Made by a program: the position numbers and the translations under genes
Shown: positions 58,351 to 64,000 of the stretch, one piece after another
Layout of the letters: every line of letters starts with the position of its first letter
Numbering within the stretch: position 1 is the first letter of the stretch
Notes under the pieces: generated by a model
Told to the model about the DNA's origin: nothing
Database searches by the model: none
What the model saw: the letters and a program-made list of their open reading frames with translations, nothing else
DNA from: Halorubellus sp. JP-L1
GTDB taxonomy: Archaea; Halobacteriota; Halobacteria; Halobacteriales; Natrialbaceae
Assembly: GCF_011440375.1 (NCBI RefSeq)
Contig: NZ_JAAOIR010000002.1
Location: 620,001 to 684,000 of the forward strand
DNA length: 64,000 nucleotides
Direction: 5' to 3'

Positions 58351-59724
58351 ATGGGGAATAAATACACTGGCGTGCTCGTGGCGTTCGTCGCCGTTCTCGC
58401 CGTCGCCGGTCCGGCGGTCGGCGCGGTCGGTGCGGCCAGCGGGGCCGGCGCCGCGGCGGGGGCGACGGACGCGACGTCGGTCGACCTCGCGTTGTCGGTG
58501 GAGACGGCGACGTCGTCCGTCGACCCTGGCGAGACCGTGACCGTCACATTCACCGTCGGGAACGCCGGCGGGAGCCCGGCGGCGAACGCGTCGCTCCAGC
58601 CGCGGTTCCCGCCGTCGTGGTCAGTCGAGAGTCACGAGGACGACGGCGCGGAGTTCGCCGAGCGCGGCGTCGGCTGGCGGTTCGCGGAACTCTCGAGCGG
58701 CGAGCAGCGGACGGTGTCGGTGACGATGTTGGTTCCCGCGGACTGGGACGGAGGCGACTTCACGCTCCGATCGCAGGTCGGTGACCGCGAACGCAACACC
58801 GCGAGCGCGGAGACGACCGTCGTCGTCGGCGACGGTGGCGACGGTGGAGATGGTGGCGACGGTGAAGACGGCGGTGGCGACGACGACGGCCTCGACGGCG
58901 GAGACGGCAGTGACGACGGTGGCGATGAGTCGACGGACGGTAGCGACGATGGATCGAAGGACGGCAGCGATAGCGAAGACGACTCCACCATCGAAGCTCC
59001 CGACGACGTCTCCGAGGATGGCTCGAACGATGATTCGACGGACGAGAACTCGAAGACGGACGGGTCCGAAACTGATGGCTCCGCGTCGGACGGGTCGGCG
59101 GACGATGGCGACGACGGGGGGCTGTCCAGCGGGTCCGGCGACGGGTCGAGCGATGACGCATCGAACGACGATGAGTCGAAGACGGACGGGTCGGAGAAGG
59201 ATGAGTCGAAGACGGACGGGTCGGAGAAGGATGAGTCGAAGACGGATGGGTCGGAGAAGGATGAGTCGAAGACGGATGGGTCGGAGAAGGATGAGTCGAA
59301 GACGGATGGGTCGGAGAAGGATGAGTCGAAGACGGATGGGTCGGAGAAGGATGAGTCGAAGACGGACGGCTCGAAGGACGATGGGTCGACGCAGTCTGGG
59401 TCGGACGACGGAACGTCGGCTGATGAAGCGGGCGACTCGAGCGGTGACGCGTCGAGCGGTGACGAATCGATCGAGGGTGGGTCGTACAGTGACGTAGCCG
59501 ACGGAACCCCAGAGGGGGCGTCCGGCGGTGATTCGACGGCGTCCGAACCGGACGTGAACGAGGTGCTCGGCGTCGGTGGGAACGACGAGACCGTCGACCT
59601 GCTGGCGCCGCTGGACTCGCTCTCGGCGCCCGTCGAGGACCCGCGGCGCCAGCACTTCGACGGCGTGTTCAGCCTGTTCTCCGTCGGGTCGATCGGCGTC
59701 CTCCTCGCACGACGGTTCCAGTGA
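58351..59724 (+). CDS. Secreted surface protein with CARDB-like domain and DESKTDGSEK repeats
   Basis: A 457-residue protein. A Sec-type signal peptide (about 1-30, VLVAFVAVLAVAGPAVGAVG) precedes a beta-sandwich CARDB/NEW3-like domain (about 40-155, SSVDPGETVTVTFTVGNAGG and SVTMLVPADWDGGDFTLR). Then comes a very acidic Gly/Asp/Ser-rich region (160-275) and a tandem decapeptide DESKTDGSEK block (about 274-343). A short hydrophobic segment near the end (GVFSLFSVGSIGVLLARRFQ) with a following Arg-Arg may anchor the protein. It is likely cell-surface attached, with a long disordered spacer like glycosylated S-layer-type stalks; Ser/Thr could carry O-glycans. There is no identifiable ligand or enzyme domain. 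Confidence 0.82.
   Translation: MGNKYTGVLVAFVAVLAVAGPAVGAVGAASGAGAAAGATDATSVDLALSVETATSSVDPGETVTVTFTVGNAGGSPAANASLQPRFPPSWSVESHEDDGAEFAERGVGWRFAELSSGEQRTVSVTMLVPADWDGGDFTLRSQVGDRERNTASAETTVVVGDGGDGGDGGDGEDGGGDDDGLDGGDGSDDGGDESTDGSDDGSKDGSDSEDDSTIEAPDDVSEDGSNDDSTDENSKTDGSETDGSASDGSADDGDDGGLSSGSGDGSSDDASNDDESKTDGSEKDESKTDGSEKDESKTDGSEKDESKTDGSEKDESKTDGSEKDESKTDGSEKDESKTDGSKDDGSTQSGSDDGTSADEAGDSSGDASSGDESIEGGSYSDVADGTPEGASGGDSTASEPDVNEVLGVGGNDETVDLLAPLDSLSAPVEDPRRQHFDGVFSLFSVGSIGVLLARRFQ
59171..59380. repeat. 30-bp in-frame tandem repeat, seven copies
   Basis: Units start at 59171 and every 30 bp to 59351, each beginning atgagtcgaagacgga(c/t)ggg. Most are nearly identical, and the last reads ggctcgaaggacg at its end. 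They encode DESKTDGSEK repeats. Confidence 0.97.
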
Positions 59725-59772
59725 CGGCCGCGTACCGATACCCTCTTCTCGTCGAACGTTTCAGCGTCGAGC

Positions 59773-60525
59773 ATGGAGTACGACGTCTGCGTCGTCGGCG
59801 GCGGCGTCGCCGGCCTTACCGCGAGCACGTTCGTCGCTCGCGGAGGTCTGGAGACGGTCGTCGTTGACGACGGGAACTCGATCCTGCAACGGAACGCGCA
59901 CCTGGAGAACTTCACGGGGTTCCCCCAGGGTGTGGACGCACGGCGGTTGCTGGAGCGAACGCGACGGCAGGCCGAGCACGCGGGCGTGACGTTCGTCGAC
60001 GGTCGCGTCACCGACGTCGTCGACGACAGCGGCGAGGACGACGATGCTACCGCGGAGTCGACGGCGTTCGCGGTGTCGGTCGACGACGGGTCGTCGTTCT
60101 CGGTTGAGCGCGTGATCGCGGCGTCGTGGAGCGACGCGAGCTACCTGCCGGCGGCGGTGGCGGCGGAGACGCGCGGGACGAAGGCGTTCGTCGAGGTGGA
60201 CGCCGACGGGCGGACGAGCGTGGGCGGGATCTACGCCGCGGGCCGGCTCGCCGACCAGTACCATCAGGCGATCGTCTGCGCGGGCCACGGTGCGACCGTC
60301 GGCGTGACCGTCGTCCACGACAGCGACGAAGCGTTCTACCACGACTGGGTCGTCCCCGAGGGCTACTTCACGGGTCGCGGGCGCGAGGTCCCGCCGGGCT
60401 GCGAGGAGATCGACGACGCCGAACGTCTGGAGCGAGACGCGGCTGCGCGCGAGGCGAACGCGACGTACACGGTCGCGCTCGACGACGATCCCGTGATGCA
60501 TCCGAGCGTTCGCGATACCGACTGA
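59773..60525 (+). CDS. Thioredoxin reductase-like flavoprotein, truncated form
   Basis: A 250-residue protein. The FAD-binding Rossmann motif is VCVVGGGVAGLTASTFVARG (about 5-24), and the FAD-binding GIYAAGRLADQYHQA appears near residue 157. Between these the central NADPH domain of thioredoxin reductase is mostly missing, and there is no CxxC redox pair. The C-terminal 70 residues are an unrelated, acidic extension. It may be a small FAD-dependent oxidoreductase using another partner or a regulatory flavoprotein. The structure is like the TrxR-like DUF or half-size TrxR relatives in haloarchaea. Confidence 0.76.
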   Translation: MEYDVCVVGGGVAGLTASTFVARGGLETVVVDDGNSILQRNAHLENFTGFPQGVDARRLLERTRRQAEHAGVTFVDGRVTDVVDDSGEDDDATAESTAFAVSVDDGSSFSVERVIAASWSDASYLPAAVAAETRGTKAFVEVDADGRTSVGGIYAAGRLADQYHQAIVCAGHGATVGVTVVHDSDEAFYHDWVVPEGYFTGRGREVPPGCEEIDDAERLERDAAAREANATYTVALDDDPVMHPSVRDTD

Positions 60526-60688
60526 CGGGTTCGGAATCGACGGCGCGTTCTCGGTCGCGGGTCGGCGTAGAACTCGGCGTGGCGATCCCGATGGCGGGTG
60601 GGGTCGTCGTGGCGGCGAGACGAGGTCGGTCGATTCGAGAGGGTCGACATCGGGTACGCTCTTGTGTGGGGGCCTCCAAGCACGGGGT

Positions 60689-61888
60689 ATGACTGCGGGC
60701 ACGGACGACGGGATGGCAGCTGCCGACGGGTCGCTCGCTGGGGTGAACGTCGCGCTCGGCGTCACTGGCTCGATCGCCGCGGTGAAGACGGTGGAGTTGG
60801 CGCACGAACTCCGGCGGGAGGGAGCGAGCGTGCGTGCGGTACTGACGGAGAGTGCGACGGGCATCCTGCACCCGTGGGCGGTGGAGTTCGCGACCGGGAA
60901 CGACGTCGTGACGGAGCTCACGGGCGGCGTCGAGCACGTCGCGCTCTGTGGGCGCGACGAGTGGGCGGACGTCCTCCTGGTTGCGCCGTCGACGGCGAAC
61001 ACGGTCGGGAAGATGGCGAGTGCGATCGATGACTCGACGGTGACGACGTGTGCGACGACCGCGCTCGGGGCGGGCGTGCCGGTCGTGGTGGCGCCCGCGA
61101 TGCACGAGCCGATGTACGACCACCCGGGCGTCCTCGACGCGATCGAGCGTCTGGAGTCGTGGGGGGTCTCGTTCGTCGACCCGCGCGTCGAGGAGGGGAA
61201 GGCGAAGGTGGCGTCCGAGGAGGCGATCGTGCTGGCGACGGCGCGCGCCGTCGGTGACCGGCCGCTCGCGGGCGAGCACGTCGTGGTGACGTCGGGAGCG
61301 ACCCGCGAGCTGGTGGATCCGGTGCGCGTGCTCACGAACCGGTCGTCGGGGCGGACGGGGCGTGCTGTCGCGAAGGCGGCGTACGTCGCGGGCGCGGACG
61401 TGACGCTCGTCCACTCGGACGGCGAGGTGCCGTACGCGGACGTGCTGGACGTGGAGACGGCGGCGGAGATGACCGAGGCGGTGCTGTCGGTCGCCGGGGG
61501 CGCGGACGCGCTCGTGTCGGTGGCAGCGATCTCGGACTACACGGTCGAGAGCGCGGACGAGAAGCTCCGGAGCGGGCAAGCGGACCTCGCGCTCTCCCTG
61601 GAGCCGACGGCGAAGCTCGTCGACGCGGTCCGGGACGCCCACCCGGATCTCCCGATCGTGGGGTTCAAAGCGGAGACGAGCGGTGACGACGCGGCGATGG
61701 TCGAGCAGGCGCGAGCGATCGCGGAGCGCGTCGGGATGGCGTTCGTGGTGGCGAACGACGCGAGCGTGATGGGCGAGTCGGCGACGCACGCGTTCCTCGT
61801 CCACGAGGAGGGGTACGCCGAGTTCGAGGGGTCGAAGGCCGCACTCGGCCGGGAGGTCGTCGCCGCGCTCGCCGAAGTCCTCGGCTAG
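60689..61888 (+). CDS. coaBC: Bifunctional phosphopantothenoylcysteine decarboxylase/phosphopantothenate-cysteine ligase
   Basis: A 399-residue protein with two domains. The CoaC part (1-190) has a flavin fold with GVTGSIAAVKTVELAHELR, VLLVAPSTANTVGKM and VVVAPAMHEPMYDHP, in which His replaces the usual Asn of PxMNxxM. The CoaB part (about 195-395) starts VVVTSGATRELVDPVRVLTN and includes VSVAAISDY and GFKAETSG. It is cytoplasmic and makes 4'-phosphopantetheine from phosphopantothenate and cysteine. It has the usual archaeal length. ATG 60689 fits the family start after a leader. It converges on the antiporter gene. Confidence 0.94.
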   Translation: MTAGTDDGMAAADGSLAGVNVALGVTGSIAAVKTVELAHELRREGASVRAVLTESATGILHPWAVEFATGNDVVTELTGGVEHVALCGRDEWADVLLVAPSTANTVGKMASAIDDSTVTTCATTALGAGVPVVVAPAMHEPMYDHPGVLDAIERLESWGVSFVDPRVEEGKAKVASEEAIVLATARAVGDRPLAGEHVVVTSGATRELVDPVRVLTNRSSGRTGRAVAKAAYVAGADVTLVHSDGEVPYADVLDVETAAEMTEAVLSVAGGADALVSVAAISDYTVESADEKLRSGQADLALSLEPTAKLVDAVRDAHPDLPIVGFKAETSGDDAAMVEQARAIAERVGMAFVVANDASVMGESATHAFLVHEEGYAEFEGSKAALGREVVAALAEVLG

Positions 61889-61962
61889 GATCGATCGGGC
61901 GTATTGGTGGTTCGAGGAAGCGGATTCTGCGGTCGGTTCGCGGAACGCAGACGGGGGTCGCC

Positions 61963-63723
61963 TCAGAGCAGTAGCGTCGCGAGGACGACGACCAGGACGG
62001 CGACGACGAGGACGACGCTGACCCCGATGCCCGTCCGCAGGTCGACCGATTCGCGACTCGCGACGGCGCCGAGGAACTCGTCGGGTCGGTCGACCGCCGC
62101 GGCCGTGCCGTCGGCCACTGCGACCGCGCCGCGGTCGACTGCGGCGTACAGTTCGGTGACGCCGACGACGAGGTAGCGCGTGCCGGACAGCGCGAGCGGG
62201 TTGTAGAGGTCGTCGACGTCGGGGACCCTCCCGAGTCCCTCGAGTGGCTTCTTGATGACGACGAACCCGAGCAGGCCGATGGTGGCGAGCGCGAGGCCTT
62301 CCACGACGTGGTCCACGGTGTAGGTGACGTAGGCGTGCGAGACGACTGCCTCGGAGGTGACGTCGAAGGGAAGCAACGCGAACAGCGCGGTGTCGAAGAC
62401 GCCGAAGCCGACGCAGAGCGCGGCGACGGATACCATCGCGACGGTCTGTCCCCGGTTGGCGTCGGGGACGGTTCCGTCGTACTCGCCGTTGAGGAACGCG
62501 TAGTAGCCGAACTTGATGAACGAGAGGAACGTCCCGACGCCGCCGGCGAGCAGGAGGATCTCGAGCGTGGTGAAGCCGCCGACCGCGAGCGGGCCCTTCG
62601 GGAAGTCGTAGTGACTGGCCGAGACGACGATTCCCTTGCTGACGAACCCGTTGAACAGCGGGAAGCCGGCGATCGAGAGTGCGGCGACGGAGAACGTCGC
62701 GGCCGTGATCGGCATCTCGCGGGCGAGTCCGCCGAGCTTCTTCAGGTCGGATTGCTTCGTCCGGTAGATGATGACGCCGGCGGTCATGAAGAGCAGTGCC
62801 TTGTAGAGGATGTGGTTGAAGACGTGCGCCATCGCGCCGGCTTGCGCGAGCGTCGACCCGATGCCGACGCCGGCGACCATGTAGCCGACCTGCGACTGGA
62901 TGTGGTACGATAGCAGGCGGCGCATGTCGTTCTGGAAGAGGGCGTACGTGGCGCCGAAGACGGCCATGATACCGCCCATGTACGCGATCGCGAGTTCGCC
63001 CTCGGGGAACGCGCGGTACATCCCGTAGACGCCGGTCTTCGTGGTGTACACGCAGAGGAAGACGCTCGCGGCGACGTGCGGACGCGGGTACGTATCGGGG
63101 AGCCACGCGTGGAGGCCGACGAACCCGACGTTGACGCCGATGCCGAGCGCGGCGAGGACGGGTGCGACCGCGCCAGCCATTCCACTGGGGGACGCGGTGA
63201 ACAGGAACGACCCGACCTCGACGTACTGCCAGACGACGGCGCCGAGCAGGAGCGTCCCGCCGACCCCGTGCAGGAGCGCGTACCGGTAGCCGGCGCGCAC
63301 GGCCCGACCGCGGTAGTGCCAGACGAGGAGCGTGCTGGTGACGGCCATCAGCTCCCAGAAGAACACGAGCGTCAGCCAGTCGCCGCCGAAGACGGCGCCG
63401 AGGCTGGTCGCGACGTACGAGAGCGCGAACGCCGTTTGGAGCGCCGACGCCTCGGTGTAGTACGAGTACAGCACCGCGATCGCGCCGATGAACCCGAAGA
63501 TGACGCCCATCAGGGTCGAGAACGGGTCGACGTTGAACAGGACGACGTCGAACCCGAACAGCAACACGTCGCCGTGCTGGCCGGCGTCGACCAGCCAGAC
63601 GTAGGGAACGACGACGGCGGTGGCGACGACGCCGAGCGCGTGCCCGACGCGTCGACCGACGAACGGGAGCAGTATCGCGGCGAGCGCCACGGGGAGGAAC
63701 GGCGGAACGAGGGGTTCGACCAT
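61963..63723 (-). CDS. Mrp/Mnh-type Na+/H+ antiporter proton-conducting subunit (MnhD/NuoL-like)
   Basis: A 586-residue protein with about 14 or more membrane helices plus a long C-terminal extension. The core matches the proton-pumping antiporter family: FWELMAVTSTLLVWH, HAWLPDTYPRPHVAASV (about 205-221, with the helix 7 Lys region), LLSYHIQSQVGYM and HILYKALLFMTAG with a conserved Lys. It lies in an operon with another antiporter-like gene (TAG/ATG adjacent at 63724-63721). The family contributes to Mrp-type Na+/H+ exchange or to complex I-like modules. The number of transmembrane helices and the long C-terminus are typical of MnhD-like haloarchaeal proteins. Confidence 0.86.
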   Translation of the reverse strand: MVEPLVPPFLPVALAAILLPFVGRRVGHALGVVATAVVVPYVWLVDAGQHGDVLLFGFDVVLFNVDPFSTLMGVIFGFIGAIAVLYSYYTEASALQTAFALSYVATSLGAVFGGDWLTLVFFWELMAVTSTLLVWHYRGRAVRAGYRYALLHGVGGTLLLGAVVWQYVEVGSFLFTASPSGMAGAVAPVLAALGIGVNVGFVGLHAWLPDTYPRPHVAASVFLCVYTTKTGVYGMYRAFPEGELAIAYMGGIMAVFGATYALFQNDMRRLLSYHIQSQVGYMVAGVGIGSTLAQAGAMAHVFNHILYKALLFMTAGVIIYRTKQSDLKKLGGLAREMPITAATFSVAALSIAGFPLFNGFVSKGIVVSASHYDFPKGPLAVGGFTTLEILLLAGGVGTFLSFIKFGYYAFLNGEYDGTVPDANRGQTVAMVSVAALCVGFGVFDTALFALLPFDVTSEAVVSHAYVTYTVDHVVEGLALATIGLLGFVVIKKPLEGLGRVPDVDDLYNPLALSGTRYLVVGVTELYAAVDRGAVAVADGTAAAVDRPDEFLGAVASRESVDLRTGIGVSVVLVVAVLVVVLATLLL

Positions 63724-64000
63724 CTACACGCTCACCCCCGTCACGGCTTCGACGACGAAGCGGACGATCTCGAGGAAGACCGCGGTGTCGGGGACGATCC
63801 CGAGGACGACCGAGCCGGCGGCGGCGAACAGTATCGGGCCGAGCATGAACCACGTGGACTCCTCGCCGTTCCACCGTCGATCCTCCCACGCGAGACTCGG
63901 GTCGTGCCCGTGGTCCGGGTCGATGTGCGCGGCCGCTTCCAGGCGGTCGCGCGGTCCCTGTCCCTCGTGGTCGTCGGCGAACCCGTGGTCGTCGCGCTCG
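63724..64000 (-). CDS. Proton-conducting antiporter-like subunit, 3' fragment (continues off the window)
   Basis: Only the last 91 codons are in the window; the start is beyond base 64000 on the minus strand. The C-terminal part has a hydrophilic His/Asp-rich loop (HEGQGPRDRLEAAAHIDPDH) and then a membrane segment LGPILFAAAGSVVLGIVPDT with end VVEAVTGVSV. This tail resembles the C-terminus of haloarchaeal MnhD/NuoM-like antiporter subunits. The stop (TAG) is directly adjacent to the ATG of the next gene, so the two are coupled. Identification rests on a short tail and on operon position. Confidence 0.65.
   Translation of the reverse strand, partial: ERDDHGFADDHEGQGPRDRLEAAAHIDPDHGHDPSLAWEDRRWNGEESTWFMLGPILFAAAGSVVLGIVPDTAVFLEIVRFVVEAVTGVSV

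Noticed and set aside
58351-59724. PGF-CTERM sorting signal at the C-terminus of the surface protein
   Set aside because: The end has a hydrophobic stretch and Arg-Arg but no PGF motif, so archaeosortase processing cannot be claimed.

Overview
The window is haloarchaeal chromosome. Its base composition is very GC-rich with a strong GC bias at third codon positions, and the predicted proteins are rich in Asp and Glu. Many genes look leaderless, with a TATA-like box 22 to 35 nt before the start codon. Signal peptides carry twin arginines, and many genes match families known mainly from Halobacteria (DUF7283-7286, DUF7313-7321, DUF5788, DUF5789, DUF5791, DUF7139, DUF7518, HVO_0758 and HVO_0649 zinc fingers). 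DUF numbers come from memory of family sequences and were not checked by a search. The genus cannot be fixed from the window.

Layout. 1-7.4 kb: a type IV pilus/type II secretion-like inner-membrane protein (TadC/GspF-like, cut by the window edge) is followed by four overlapping genes for exported or membrane-anchored proteins of unknown role (DUF7283, 7285, 7284, 7286), then a DUF5791 gene. 7.6-18.3 kb: housekeeping and metabolic genes, comprising a YeeZ-like SDR, a membrane DHH phosphoesterase, two MFS transporters, an aldo/keto reductase, a GpgS-like glycosyltransferase, a lipoprotein, a phosphoribosyltransferase with MTA phosphorylase, and two tiny zinc-finger proteins. 18.4-23.5 kb: a condensin operon (DUF7518 coiled-coil protein, Smc, ScpA). 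23.7-26.5 kb: a SIMPL protein, a GT4 glycosyltransferase and a 0.9 kb gene-free, hairpin-rich stretch. 26.5-40.4 kb: a concentration of DNA repair genes (NreA, PolX with a Mut7-C RNase and DUF5788, endonuclease V, endonuclease III) interleaved with glycerate kinase, an SDR, a rhomboid protease, phosphomevalonate decarboxylase and small membrane proteins.

40.4-47.1 kb is a respiratory cluster: a split, b6f-like cytochrome bc complex (Rieske protein, cytochrome b6-like and subunit IV-like proteins) with a membrane halocyanin and six haloarchaea-specific small membrane proteins (DUF7313, 7314, 7315, 7318, 7319, 7321) that may be accessory subunits or assembly factors. 47.1-53.8 kb: an NAD-kinase-like protein without the usual GGDG motif, an M28 peptidase, an orphan 2-oxoacid dehydrogenase E1 alpha, an MTH865-like protein, a divergent Lrp regulator/EamA exporter pair, and an M42 peptidase. 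53.9-64 kb: a second halocyanin, the TrkH/TrkA potassium system, an SRPBCC protein, a repeat-rich secreted protein, a reduced flavoprotein, CoaBC, and the start of an Mrp/Mnh-like antiporter operon that runs off the window.

The most unusual feature at DNA level is the number of short tandem repeats. Three of them (7344-7472, 9721-9758, 36375-36414) duplicate the last codons and stop codon of the adjacent gene. Others (20 bp x 6, 27 bp x 2.6, 33 bp x 3, 71 bp x 1.9) lie in intergenic DNA, and in-frame ones (18, 30, 42 bp) lie within genes. No tRNA, rRNA, CRISPR array, transposase or prophage gene was recognised.
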